Positions 54,946-63,724 of a DNA stretch of 64,000 bases are shown here, in pieces. Each line of letters opens with the position of its first letter. Within the stretch, counting starts at the first letter, position 1. The notes under the pieces were generated by a model, which did not search any database, had not been told where the DNA came from, and was given only the letters and a program-made list of their open reading frames with translations. The DNA is from Mycobacteroides salmoniphilum. Its GTDB lineage: Bacteria > Actinomycetota > Actinomycetes > Mycobacteriales > Mycobacteriaceae. The position numbers and the translations under genes were made by a program. The stretch is from NCBI RefSeq assembly GCF_004924335.1, contig NZ_CP024633.1:62001-126000 (forward strand), given 5' to 3'.

Positions 54946-55650
54946 ATGACCATGTATAGAGCTCTTGCCACGGTGACTGCCGCGTGCGTACTCACGGGAG
55001 CGGCCCCGCTGGCATCGGCCGAACCCATTCCTTCTCCACGTCCCTTGCCCGCCGCAGCCGAGAACCCGCCGCCCCCGGTGGAGGGCGAACCCGGCCCAGC
55101 GCTGGACACCGGCGTCGTCGCCTCCGAACCGCCGGCGACCGTCACCACACCGGACGGCTGGGTGTTGACGCTTGCGGCAGAGGAAGAGACCCAGTTGCCG
55201 ATCCCGCCACTCACCACGGCGACCTCCTCCCGCGAGTATCTGGCCGGAGGCACGTTCATCGCCACCGTGAAGGGCGGTGGCAGCACCAAATTGAAAGGTG
55301 GCACGGTCGAGGCGGGTTACCAGATTGGCTGTGGCATCGCCTTGAGTGGTGTTCGTCTGACCGGAAGCGTCGGCCTCTCCTCGTCGATTGGCCAGTCCGG
55401 ACTCGGCAACATCAGCATGCCCCTGGTGGGAAACATTGAGGTGAGGCCAAAGCCCGGTGAGGTCATCAACGTCTCTGTCACCAAGAAGAAGTTCAAGGGC
55501 ACGCAGTCGCGCATCACGCTCAAGGACGTCCACATCAAGATCGATGGGTGCATAGGGCAGTCGTTCCTGCGATCCTATGCGGTGCTTACCAGCACGACCT
55601 CAGGAACTGAAGACATCATCGGCTACTACGGCGTCACCAAGACGGTGTGA
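54946..55650 (+). CDS. MspA-family porin (second copy)
   Basis: The 234-residue protein has a signal peptide (MTMYRALATVTAACVLTGAA), a longer Pro-rich linker (IPSPRPLPAAAENPPPPVEG) and the same beta domain as its neighbour: SREYLAGGTFIATVKG, GTVEAGYQIGCGI, HIKIDGCIGQSFLRSYAVLTS and YYGVTKTV. It retains both cysteines. The ATG has AGAGG at a spacing of 6. The two copies are adjacent and probably cotranscribed; they look like a tandem duplication with strongly diverged linkers. Hetero-oligomers are possible. Confidence 0.88.
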   Translation: MTMYRALATVTAACVLTGAAPLASAEPIPSPRPLPAAAENPPPPVEGEPGPALDTGVVASEPPATVTTPDGWVLTLAAEEETQLPIPPLTTATSSREYLAGGTFIATVKGGGSTKLKGGTVEAGYQIGCGIALSGVRLTGSVGLSSSIGQSGLGNISMPLVGNIEVRPKPGEVINVSVTKKKFKGTQSRITLKDVHIKIDGCIGQSFLRSYAVLTSTTSGTEDIIGYYGVTKTV

Positions 55651-55663
55651 ACAGGGCCGGGCC

Positions 55664-56407
55664 CTACTCCAGGCCAAGGCTCTTGAGCGCGTGCGTCATC
55701 CGCTGCGGTGTCGCTGGAGTGAGCGTGGCCCACAGGGCACCGTCGGCAGATGTACTGGGGGTGGCCATGATTCGGCCAAACGCGGTGTCGTACACCGCAA
55801 CTCCGCCGGGTGCACGGTCGGTGATGCCGTCGACGCGTCGAATCGCGGTGATCTCGGTCATCGCGCCGCGGCGAGCCATCGCCTTCGCGACGGTTACGGC
55901 GTCGGCCTTGGTGGCACCGAGAGCCATGAGGTGCCGGGCCATGTCGGCGGGCTCGGCGTTGAGTGCCAGGGCCAGCTGCTCGGCGGGCGCATTGATCGAC
56001 CCGAACTTCAGTGGGGTGGCATCGCCCAGGTAGCGCCACAGTTCGGCGCCGAGTGAACCGGACACCGATCGCATGGCCACACCCTCGCCATCGTTGACCA
56101 GCAGCACATACGCCTCGCCGTGCTCGACCAGGCACAGCCGCAGCATCTGCGATCCCGCCCAACGGCGCACCGCGACCTGACCGGTGGCCTTGCTGGCCGA
56201 GGTCAGCATGTCGCGCAGTGTCGGATGAAGGTCTTCGCCCTTCAGCAGGTTGCGCTCCTTGAGCCTGGTGCGGGCGTTTTCCAGGGCGTTTCGATGCTCG
56301 ACTTCGTCTTCGTGGCGCGGACCTGCGGCCAACACAACCGGCAAAAGGTCATTGCCGGTGATCTCGCGGGTCAGCTCCAGTTCGTCGAAGTCCAGGCGGA
56401 CGGTCAC
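55664..56407 (-). CDS. EspG-family ESX secretion chaperone
   Basis: The 247-residue protein fits the EspG family. It begins VRLDFDELELTREITGND, has the central beta-sheet segments (MLRLCLVEHGEAYVLLVND) and a C-terminal region (MTEITAIRRVDGI). EspG proteins bind PE-PPE dimers in the cytosol and deliver them to a type VII secretion machine. Its start overlaps the PPE-like stop by 4 bases, so it is coupled to its likely cargo. No ESX core gene (EccA-E, MycP) is in the window. Confidence 0.85.
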   Translation of the reverse strand: MTVRLDFDELELTREITGNDLLPVVLAAGPRHEDEVEHRNALENARTRLKERNLLKGEDLHPTLRDMLTSASKATGQVAVRRWAGSQMLRLCLVEHGEAYVLLVNDGEGVAMRSVSGSLGAELWRYLGDATPLKFGSINAPAEQLALALNAEPADMARHLMALGATKADAVTVAKAMARRGAMTEITAIRRVDGITDRAPGGVAVYDTAFGRIMATPSTSADGALWATLTPATPQRMTHALKSLGLE

Positions 56408-57444
56408 AGCTCCGCGCTCGCACCGAGGACCGGCGGCGCCACTGCTCCCTTGGAGCCGCCGCGCTCGAACAGCGTTGAGGCATCTACATTTTCGAAGTCG
56501 GCGACCTTGTCGGTACCCGACTTGGTGGTCAGAATGTCCGGCAGTTCGACGGGCTTGCTCTCGTCGCCCATGAAGACGCCGGTGGCGCCGATGGCGGTGA
56601 GCTTCTCCTCGTCTTCGTCCTCATCCTTCTTGCCGTTGACGTTTCCGACCTTGATGCCCTTGCCTGCGCTCGCGGCCAGCGCGCCGCCAGCCATCATGCC
56701 GGCCATCGGCGCACCCATTCCGCCCATGCCCATACCGGAGCCGCCGACGGAGGCCGCATTCGCAGTCATCGAGATTGCCGCCGCGCGGGCGCTCTGCACG
56801 CCGGGCACCGAGTCGGGGCTCAGGGGGCTCGGGCCCATCTCGGACAGGCCGACGCCCGCAGCGCTGACACCGGTGTTGCCGCTGTTGGCTTCCGACTTCT
56901 CTTCGGGGTACTTGATGATCTCCGGAGCCGCCGGGAACTCCACGACCTTCGCCGCGGGCTCGCTGGCCGACTCGTAGGTCTCCATGGCCTTGGCGGCCTG
57001 TAGGTCGAGACCCTGCTCCATGCCCTCGGTGGTGGCGTGGAGTCCGAAGAGCGCTCCGCCGGCCGACAAAGCTTCGGCCTTGGCCTTTTCCAGCTGGGCC
57101 AGGTCGTTGATGTGGGGCATGTCGAGAACCGCGGTGCCATAGGACTCGGCGTAGGTATTGGCGGTGTCGCTGACTTCCTGAGTCAGTCCGGCCATCTTGT
57201 CCAGCCACTCGGTGAAGGGGGTCAGCTTGGACAGCGCCTCTTCGGCACGAGGTCCGCGGTACCCCTCCACGAGCTTCTCGCTGACGCCCAGGCTGTTCTC
57301 GTGCACCTCGGCGAACGCGGCGCTGATCTCTTGCCAGGCCAGTGCGCTGTCGACGACATGCGTCGGGCCCGCACCGGTGGTCAGGTCCAGGGCCAGCTTC
57401 TTCGCCTTGCGGGCCACCCAGTTGACGCCAGTGAATCCGGTCAT
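56404..57444 (-). CDS. PPE-like ESX substrate
   Basis: The 346-residue protein begins MTGFTGVNWVARKAKKLALD and has a helical N-terminal domain of about 175 residues (ALAWQEISAAFAEVHENSL; EGYRGPRAEEALSKLTPFTEWL; SDTANTYAESYG) typical of PPE helical bundles. The literal Pro-Pro-Glu is not present. A Gly/Met-rich segment (GSGMGMGGMGAPMAGMMAGG) and an acidic tail follow. It lies between a PE-like gene and EspG, overlapping the latter, which strongly supports a PE-PPE-EspG unit. Confidence 0.8.
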   Translation of the reverse strand: MTGFTGVNWVARKAKKLALDLTTGAGPTHVVDSALAWQEISAAFAEVHENSLGVSEKLVEGYRGPRAEEALSKLTPFTEWLDKMAGLTQEVSDTANTYAESYGTAVLDMPHINDLAQLEKAKAEALSAGGALFGLHATTEGMEQGLDLQAAKAMETYESASEPAAKVVEFPAAPEIIKYPEEKSEANSGNTGVSAAGVGLSEMGPSPLSPDSVPGVQSARAAAISMTANAASVGGSGMGMGGMGAPMAGMMAGGALAASAGKGIKVGNVNGKKDEDEDEEKLTAIGATGVFMGDESKPVELPDILTTKSGTDKVADFENVDASTLFERGGSKGAVAPPVLGASAEL

Positions 57445-57447
57445 GAT

Positions 57448-57819
57448 CTATTCCCCCACACCATTGATACGGGCGGCGTTGTGCCGTTCGAGATCCACGA
57501 ACGCCTGAGAGTTGCGTCGGAACGCCTCGGCAATGCGCTTGAGCTGCTCGATACCGTCCCTGGCGACCTTCTCGAAGTTCTCGTTGGTCTTCGCGGAGGC
57601 GTGGGCTACCGCAGTGGACACCTCGTCGCGGCCCGCCGAGCCGAACTTCGTGGCCTCAAGCTGCTTGTCGAGAGCTTCCTGCAGTCGCTGCGCCATCGCG
57701 TCGTACTCGACAGCGGCATCCTTCATCACATCCGGATCGACCTGCAGAACAGTTCCCGGCTGGTTAGCCAGGTCCCAACGGATCTCCTCACGCTGGGCGG
57801 GCGCCGGTACGTCAGCCAT
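57448..57819 (-). CDS. PE-like ESX substrate
   Basis: The 123-residue protein starts MADVPAPAQREEIRWDLANQ and has two long helices (VDPDVMKDAAVEYDAMAQRLQ; NENFEKVARDGIEQLKRIAEAF), as in PE proteins that pair with PPE in a four-helix bundle. The classical PE dipeptide is not seen at the N-terminus. ATG 57819 has GGGGA seven bases upstream; the frame start eight codons earlier is less likely. Its stop is 4 bases before the PPE-like start. Confidence 0.72.
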   Translation of the reverse strand: MADVPAPAQREEIRWDLANQPGTVLQVDPDVMKDAAVEYDAMAQRLQEALDKQLEATKFGSAGRDEVSTAVAHASAKTNENFEKVARDGIEQLKRIAEAFRRNSQAFVDLERHNAARINGVGE

Positions 57820-57964
57820 CTTCTGTCCCCTTTCCCCCACTTGTCTCGCGTCGTCCTAAGAGCAGATTTGCCCTTTCACTAGAGATGGACGGCGGATCCC
57901 TCTGTTCGGTTCCATAATTCTCCAAGATTTTTGGGTTTTTTTCTAGCAAACCTCAGCCGCCTCT

Positions 57965-58315
57965 TTAGTCCCAGCCCAGCTGGTGTAAGCGTTCGTCGTC
58001 GATACCAAAATGGTGAGCGATCTCGTGGATCACCGTGATCGTCACCTCATCGACCACCTCGTATTCGCTGGAACACATCTCGAGCAGCGGCTCGCGATAA
58101 ATCGTGATGGTGTCCGGAAGCGCGCCCGCATAGAAGCTGTCGCGCTCGGTCAGCGCTATCCCCTCATACAGCCCGAGTAGCTCGGGATCCTCCGGATGTC
58201 GGTCCTGGACCAGCACCACCACGTTGTCGATGGCGGCGGCGAGCTTCGGCGGCACGGCGTCGAGGGCGTCGGATACGAGTTCTTCGAACCGTTGCTCGCT
58301 CATCTGGACCGCCAT
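57965..58315 (-). CDS. Zincin-type metallopeptidase
   Basis: The 116-residue protein ends with the zinc-binding motif HEIAHHFGIDDERL (HExxH plus acidic ligand) of the PF06262 zincins, preceded by DTITIYREPLLE and VVLVQDRHPEDPELLGLYEG. Its target is unknown. It is the counterpart of M. tuberculosis Rv3836 by position. ATG 58315 (MAVQMSEQRF) is preferred; ATG 58303 is the alternative. It starts 29 bases past the septum-formation gene's stop. Confidence 0.85.
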   Translation of the reverse strand: MAVQMSEQRFEELVSDALDAVPPKLAAAIDNVVVLVQDRHPEDPELLGLYEGIALTERDSFYAGALPDTITIYREPLLEMCSSEYEVVDEVTITVIHEIAHHFGIDDERLHQLGWD

Positions 58316-58343
58316 CAGGGGCCGGAGTTGGGGGCTGACACAG

Positions 58344-60023
58344 CTAGGCCGGTCCGGGCGGCGGGGCTCCCGCGGGTGCCTGTCCTGGCACCTGTCCCTC
58401 CATCGGCGGTCCCTCCATGGGAGGGCCATCCATCGGCGGGCCCGCAGGCGGCGGTGGTGGACCCGCGCCGGGGGGCAGCGTTGTCACGATCGTGTTGCCA
58501 GGCGGATTGCTGGGGTTGGGCGCGGCCGAGGACGTTGGCGGCGCAGACGTCCGCGTCGGCTGCTGGGTTGGTTGCTGGGTTGGCTGTTGGGTGCGGGTCG
58601 GCTGCTGCGTGTATGTCGGCTGCTGTGTGTAGCTGGGTTGCTGAGTTGGCTGCTGGGTGGGCGCCGGAGTGGTGGACAACGGGATCGGCGGCATGTTCAG
58701 CCGGTCCGCGGGAATGTCCGGCGGTGGTACCGGCGGCTGCCCATTGATCAGTAGTTGCCCGCTCTTGGCGCTGTTGACCAAGGTCGACCATGCGCCGTTA
58801 CCGAGGGTGGAACCGATGTTGCAGCTGACCTGACGGCTACCCGCGGTCCAACTCGGCAGGGTGATCGTGTTGTACGACAGCGTCAGCGTGGTGGCGCGGA
58901 ACCCATCGGGATTCCCCATGTATTCGTTCGTCAGGCGGTTGCAGTTGTCCTTGATGAACGCATCCTGATCGGGTTCGGGTGGTACCGAACCCGGGAACTG
59001 CTCCGCCAGGCTCACGGTTCCGGTGATCTCCATGGCATGAGCCCTGTCGCAGTCAACCGGGAGCTCGGTGGGCAGGTTCGTCGTCGAGTCGATACCGACA
59101 CACGTGCCTACCGGCCAGACCTTGGACTGGTCCTGCTCGGCTACCTTGCCGCGGAAGAGCTGCTGCTGGTTGTCGGAGCCGGGGAGCTGTAGCCCACACA
59201 GCACACGCCGCTCACCCGCCTCGGACCAGCCCTTCTTATCGGGGTACAACATGCCCATGGTGAATCGGCTGTTCGGGTCGTAGCGATCGCCCAGGTAGCG
59301 GTTGATGGCGACCTGGCACTGCTCCTGGCTGATTTCCTGGATGCGCACCATGCTGGGTGGCTGCGAATCCGGCCCGTACTCCGCGCCGGGGAAGGTCCGC
59401 AGGTCGATGGACTCTGCGACCTCGAAACGATGATCGCTCGCACAGTCGACGGTGCGGACATCGGCCATGGACGTGGGCGCAGACCAACTGAGGCAGTCGC
59501 CACCCTTCGCCGAGTTGAAGGTGCTGTTGCCCGGGGCACCGGTGCTCGGCACCGGGTTCGAGTCGATCCTGTTGACCAGACGGTCCGCCGAGGTCCAGCC
59601 GTCCGGCAGCGCCTGGGTGAGACCCGCGATGAACAGGCCACCGAAGGTGACGAGCAGCAGCGCGCGGTGGGTGGAACGCTCCTTGAGACCCTCTTTCAGG
59701 CTCTCCCACCAGTGGTTCTTCTCTGACAGAGGGGCCGCGGCGGCGCCATCTGCGGGTGCGTCGGCCTCGCCGCTATCGGGGTAGTCCAGGACTTCCGTCT
59801 GCGGAGATTCGGTGGCGTCGGCGGATTCGGCATCAGAGTCCGAGGTGACGGGGGACTCCGGGGCTTCCTGGGCCTCCTGGGCCTCCGCGGGTGGCACGGC
59901 AGTATCCACGGACTCGGCGGCGGAGTTCGCGGAGGTATCGGTGCCCACCTCGTCGTTGGTGGATTCGTCCGGGGAGGACTCGTCCCGCTCGACCTTCGGC
60001 GTGGGTTCGGCTTCGTCACTCAT
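58344..60023 (-). CDS. Septum-formation-domain membrane protein (Rv3835-like)
   Basis: The 559-residue protein has an acidic Ser/Glu-rich cytosolic N-terminus (~1-125), one transmembrane helix (ALLLVTFGGLFIAGLTQAL) and extracytoplasmic repeats of the septum-formation domain (GDCLSWSA ... TVDCASDHRFEVAE; VGTCVGID ... PVDCDRAHAMEI). A C-terminal low-complexity tail has TQQPTYTQQPT repeats and PPMEGPPMEG. The paired cysteines probably form disulfides. ATG 60023 (MSDEAEPTP) is preferred to the longer frame. Function beyond the domain name is unknown. Confidence 0.85.
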   Translation of the reverse strand: MSDEAEPTPKVERDESSPDESTNDEVGTDTSANSAAESVDTAVPPAEAQEAQEAPESPVTSDSDAESADATESPQTEVLDYPDSGEADAPADGAAAAPLSEKNHWWESLKEGLKERSTHRALLLVTFGGLFIAGLTQALPDGWTSADRLVNRIDSNPVPSTGAPGNSTFNSAKGGDCLSWSAPTSMADVRTVDCASDHRFEVAESIDLRTFPGAEYGPDSQPPSMVRIQEISQEQCQVAINRYLGDRYDPNSRFTMGMLYPDKKGWSEAGERRVLCGLQLPGSDNQQQLFRGKVAEQDQSKVWPVGTCVGIDSTTNLPTELPVDCDRAHAMEITGTVSLAEQFPGSVPPEPDQDAFIKDNCNRLTNEYMGNPDGFRATTLTLSYNTITLPSWTAGSRQVSCNIGSTLGNGAWSTLVNSAKSGQLLINGQPPVPPPDIPADRLNMPPIPLSTTPAPTQQPTQQPSYTQQPTYTQQPTRTQQPTQQPTQQPTRTSAPPTSSAAPNPSNPPGNTIVTTLPPGAGPPPPPAGPPMDGPPMEGPPMEGQVPGQAPAGAPPPGPA

Positions 60024-60099
60024 ACTGCAGTCATTGTTACAGGTGGCGGTGTGGGTTAGCCCAGTGATGCTGTCCGCACGCGCAGCTAGATTGAACTCT

Positions 60100-60558
60100 G
60101 TGACAACGATGGAACCTGACCGTGATGACGGCGACGACATCGGCGACTCTTCAGCGGGGGAAGCCGAGCATCAGGCCCGCGTTGCCGAGCAGGTCGCCGC
60201 GCTCGCCCACGAGCTATTCGATATGGCCAGGGAAGGCAACGCGTCCACCCTGGCCGCATACCTGGACTCCGGTGCACCGGTGGATCTGACCAATGCGGCA
60301 GGCGACACCCTCGTCATGTTGGCCGCCTACCACGGGAACGCCTCGACGGTGCGGTCGCTGATAGCGCGCGGCGCCGACGTCAACCGCGCCAACGACAAGG
60401 GGCAGACCCCGTTGGCCGGCGCAGTGTTCAAGGGCTCCGACGACATTGTCGAGATCCTGGTCAAGGCGGGCGCCGATCCCACCGCCGGAACCCCGTCCGC
60501 GCTCGACGCGGCACGGATGTTCGGCAAGGACGAGTATCTGAGCCTGTTCGGCCTGTAG
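60100..60558 (+). CDS. Ankyrin-repeat protein
   Basis: The 152-residue protein has an acidic N-terminus (DRDDGDDIGDSSAGEAEHQ), then about three ankyrin repeats: ELFDMAREGNASTLAAYLDSG, TLVMLAAYHGNASTVRSLIARG and TPLAGAVFKGSDDIVEILVKAG. It would mediate a protein-protein contact; the partner is unknown. GTG 60100 lies 7 bases after TAGATT (60087-60092), so a leaderless start is likely; ATG 60109 is the alternative. It is divergent from the septum-formation gene. Confidence 0.85.
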   Translation: MTTMEPDRDDGDDIGDSSAGEAEHQARVAEQVAALAHELFDMAREGNASTLAAYLDSGAPVDLTNAAGDTLVMLAAYHGNASTVRSLIARGADVNRANDKGQTPLAGAVFKGSDDIVEILVKAGADPTAGTPSALDAARMFGKDEYLSLFGL

Positions 60559-60573
60559 GCCGCACGGGGATTC

Positions 60574-61107
60574 ATGGTGAGTGCAACTCTCGCTGCTGTC
60601 GCCGCGGTAGGCGAGCGTTGCTGCGTGGCATCTGCCGAGACCAATCCGCACCTCGCTGCCCTGGCACCGCGGCTCGATGAGATCGCGCGCCTCCTCGGTG
60701 TCCGATCGGTACTGATCATGCGTTCGGAACCCGGTGCGATGGCTGTCGCTGCCACGGCCGGAGAGGCGGCCGAGCACTACGCCGTCGGGGCCGTCGGTAA
60801 GAAAGCGGGAGATGACCCGGGCAAGGTCCCTCTGTACTGCGAGCACGTGGTGGACACCGGTGACGAGGTCTTCGTGCGGGATTCGCGGGTCGACAAGCGT
60901 TTCGCGGGCAACGAGGACGAAATCGAGTTCGGCCTCACCAACTACCTAGGGCTTCCCGTTCACGACTCGGCCGGTGAGGTCGTCGGGACCGTTTGTGTGC
61001 TTGACGAGGTAGCGCGCGAGTACACGTCGGCAGAGCGCGACGAGCTGGTGGGTTTGCGTGTCCACGTTGAGTCGATTATCCGAGCCGATCGGTCAGCACT
61101 GGGCTGA
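60574..61107 (+). CDS. GAF-domain protein
   Basis: The 177-residue protein has a single GAF domain (SVLIMRSEPGAMAVAATAGEA; YCEHVVDTGDEVFVRDSRVD; NYLGLPVHDSAGEVVGTVCVLDE; ~40-165) preceded by a short helix. There is no output domain, so it may act as a stand-alone sensor or contact another protein. The ligand is unknown. It follows the ankyrin gene by 15 bases and is probably cotranscribed with it. Confidence 0.88.
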   Translation: MVSATLAAVAAVGERCCVASAETNPHLAALAPRLDEIARLLGVRSVLIMRSEPGAMAVAATAGEAAEHYAVGAVGKKAGDDPGKVPLYCEHVVDTGDEVFVRDSRVDKRFAGNEDEIEFGLTNYLGLPVHDSAGEVVGTVCVLDEVAREYTSAERDELVGLRVHVESIIRADRSALG

Positions 61108-61146
61108 ATCGCAGGTGCGGAAACCAGTCACAGTAGTGTTCAGCGG

Positions 61147-62403
61147 GTGATCGACCTCAAATTCCTGCGTGAAAACCCCGACGTGGTGCGTGCCTCGCAG
61201 CGTCTGCGGGGCGAGGACCCGGCACTCGTGGATGTGCTCCTCGACGCCGATACGGCACGGCGGGCGGCGGTGTCGACCGGCGATACATTGCGCGCAGAGC
61301 AAAAGACGGCAAGTAAGAAGGTGGGCCAGGCGACGCCCGAGGAGCGCCCCGCGCTGTTGGCTGCCGCCTCTGAACTCGCGACGAAAGTCAAGGCCGCCGA
61401 AGCCGAGCAGGTGGTCGCAGAGGCCGCATTCACCGAGGCACACAAGGCGATCAGCAATGTGGTCATCGACGGGGTTCCGGCCGGTGGCGAGCAGGATTTT
61501 GTGGTACGCGAGCTGGTGGGCGAGCCGACTGTCATCGAAAACCCCAGGGATCATGTGGAATTGGGTGAGTCGCTGCGCCTGTTCGACATGGAGCGCGGTG
61601 CGAAGGTCTCCGGTGCCCGGTTCTACTTCCTCACCGGATATGGAGCGCTGCTGCAACTTGGTCTGCTGCAGTTGGCCGTGCAGACCGCGGTGGCCAACGG
61701 CTTCACCCTGCTGATTCCCCCCGTGCTGGTCAAGCCCGAAATCATGGGAGGCACAGGGTTTTTGGGCGCCCACGCCGATGAGGTGTACCACCTCGAGGAG
61801 GACGACCTATATCTGGTGGGCACCTCGGAGGTGCCGATCGCCGGGTACCACTTAGGGGAGATCCTCGACCTGAATGATGGACCGCTGCGGTACGCCGGAT
61901 GGTCCAGCTGTTTCCGCCGCGAGGCCGGGAGCTATGGCAAGGACACCCGCGGCATCATCCGGGTACACCAGTTCGACAAGGTGGAGGCCTTCGTCTACTG
62001 CAAGCCCGAGGACGCCGAGGCCGAACACACCAAGATCCTGGGCTGGGAGCGTCAGATGCTGGCCCACATTGATGTGCCGTACCGCGTGATCGATGTTGCG
62101 GCAGGCGATTTGGGATCATCGGCGGCACGCAAGTTTGACTGTGAGGCGTGGGTGCCGACACAGCAGGCCTACCGCGAACTGACCTCCACCTCCAACTGCA
62201 CCACCTTCCAGGCGAGGCGGCTGGCCGTGCGATACCGCGACGAGAACGGTAAGCCGCAAACGGCCGCGACACTCAACGGCACACTGGCGACCACGCGGTG
62301 GCTGGTGGCGATCCTGGAGAACCACCAGCTACCCGACGGCAGTGTTCGGGTACCCGCGGCCCTGGTTCCCTTCGTGGGAACCGAAGTGTTGGAACCCACA
62401 TGA
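61147..62403 (+). CDS. serS: Seryl-tRNA synthetase
   Basis: The 418-residue protein has the N-terminal coiled-coil tRNA-binding arm (~25-100; [21 protein letters not shown]) and the class II catalytic motifs. Motif 2 is [20 protein letters not shown] and motif 3 is [17 protein letters not shown]. It charges tRNA-Ser. GTG 61147 lies 7 bases after TAGTGT (61134-61139), indicating a leaderless transcript. The DUF5718 gene overlaps its stop by 4 bases. Rv3834c is the M. tuberculosis equivalent. Confidence 0.98.
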   Translation: MIDLKFLRENPDVVRASQRLRGEDPALVDVLLDADTARRAAVSTGDTLRAEQKTASKKVGQATPEERPALLAAASELATKVKAAEAEQVVAEAAFTEAHKAISNVVIDGVPAGGEQDFVVRELVGEPTVIENPRDHVELGESLRLFDMERGAKVSGARFYFLTGYGALLQLGLLQLAVQTAVANGFTLLIPPVLVKPEIMGGTGFLGAHADEVYHLEEDDLYLVGTSEVPIAGYHLGEILDLNDGPLRYAGWSSCFRREAGSYGKDTRGIIRVHQFDKVEAFVYCKPEDAEAEHTKILGWERQMLAHIDVPYRVIDVAAGDLGSSAARKFDCEAWVPTQQAYRELTSTSNCTTFQARRLAVRYRDENGKPQTAATLNGTLATTRWLVAILENHQLPDGSVRVPAALVPFVGTEVLEPT

Positions 62404-63218
62404 GCAAGATGCTCGACGTCGAGCTGGACGAATTGCGTAGCTGGTTCGGCTTCGGGGTGGCCGGGAACTTCGCCGGGCATCTCGAACAGGCCGGGGAGTC
62501 AGCGGATTTCGTGAATGTGGCGTCAAACGGTGTCGCGCCGAAGGGAATCTTCCCCTGGTACGTGCCCGGTGATGGTGGGTTCCTGGGGCAGTTCCCGCTC
62601 TCGCACGATGAGACGGTGCTGCCCGAGAGCGACACTCCGCTGAACCTGCAGATCGAACCCGAGGTGGGGCTGGCATGCCGGGTGCATTGGCGCGGTGACG
62701 TCGTCGCCTCACTGGAGCCGTTCGCGCTGGGGGCTTTCAACGACTGCTCGATCCGCCGGCCCAACGCTCCCAAGATCAGTGACAAGAAGAACTGGGGAGC
62801 GGCATCCAAAGGCGTTGCGCGACAGTTCTTTGAGGTCAGCGATCTCACTCCCGACGGACCCACCGCCACCCTGCGGCTGAACTGTCACCTGCACACCGCG
62901 GACGGACAACAGCACGAGTACGGCGTGGACAGCCCACTGCTTGGATACTCCTACTACGGCGAGGTGCTCCTGGACTGGATCACCGAGCGGCTGGACAACC
63001 AAAAGGGTTCGCCGGACACGCCGCTGGAGGATGTGGGCGCACTCATGGTGGCCGCCGGGCACCCCGCGCATGTGCTGATCGGTATCGGGGCCACCAAGTA
63101 CACGAAACTGGGCGAGTCCACGTATCTACAAGCAGGCGACGAGGCGGTGGTGCGCGTCTACAGCACCGGATCCGCTGAGGCATCCGAGCTGCGGCAGCGG
63201 GTACGCAACGTCCGCTAG
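62400..63218 (+). CDS. DUF5718-family protein
   Basis: The 272-residue protein starts [20 protein letters not shown] and shows [39 protein letters not shown] and a C-terminal region with [19 protein letters not shown]. These match proteins annotated DUF5718, of unknown function. There is no signal or membrane helix. It overlaps serS by 4 bases (ATGA), so it is cotranslated with the synthetase. Confidence 0.8.
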   Translation: MSKMLDVELDELRSWFGFGVAGNFAGHLEQAGESADFVNVASNGVAPKGIFPWYVPGDGGFLGQFPLSHDETVLPESDTPLNLQIEPEVGLACRVHWRGDVVASLEPFALGAFNDCSIRRPNAPKISDKKNWGAASKGVARQFFEVSDLTPDGPTATLRLNCHLHTADGQQHEYGVDSPLLGYSYYGEVLLDWITERLDNQKGSPDTPLEDVGALMVAAGHPAHVLIGIGATKYTKLGESTYLQAGDEAVVRVYSTGSAEASELRQRVRNVR

Positions 63219-63265
63219 GTGGGACGGCCGGGTCCGGACTGCTGAGTTCGCGCTAGCGTCGGAAT

Positions 63266-63724
63266 ATGACCGAAGGCGTGACATCGGATTCGTACCGGGA
63301 ACTTTCTGAAAGCGGTGTGCAGAAACACAATAGCCGGATGATCAGGCTGCTCCGCCAGAACAATGGCAAGCTCCCCGGAGTATCCGATGACGAGATGCCG
63401 GTGCTCATCCTGTCGATCACCGGCGCAAAATCGGGAATCGAACGGCTGACACCACTGGGGTACTTTGAGCACGACGGGCGCAGGTTCATTGTGGGGTCCA
63501 ACGGCGGACAGCAGGAACCCCCATCGTGGATCTTCAATGTGCGCACCCATCCCGCGGTGACCGTCGAGATCGTTCCGGACGTCTACAATGCCGTTGTCCG
63601 CGAGTTGGATTCGAGTGAGCGCGACGAGATGTTCCCGGCGCTGGTGGCCAGGTACGCGTTCTTCGGCGACTACCAGTCGCGGATTGACCGGGTGATTCCG
63701 ATGTTCGAGTTGGTACCGGCTTAG
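63266..63724 (+). CDS. F420-dependent (Ddn-type) nitroreductase-family protein
   Basis: The 152-residue protein has the FDOR-A/Ddn pattern: LILSITGAKSGIERLTPLGYFEHDGRR, FIVGSNGGQQEPPSWIFNV and HPAVTVEI. Mycobacterial relatives bind coenzyme F420 and reduce quinones, aflatoxins or nitro compounds. A substrate cannot be read. ATG 63266 is the natural start. It is convergent with the Rieske gene, sharing a TTAG stop overlap. Confidence 0.9.
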   Translation: MTEGVTSDSYRELSESGVQKHNSRMIRLLRQNNGKLPGVSDDEMPVLILSITGAKSGIERLTPLGYFEHDGRRFIVGSNGGQQEPPSWIFNVRTHPAVTVEIVPDVYNAVVRELDSSERDEMFPALVARYAFFGDYQSRIDRVIPMFELVPA

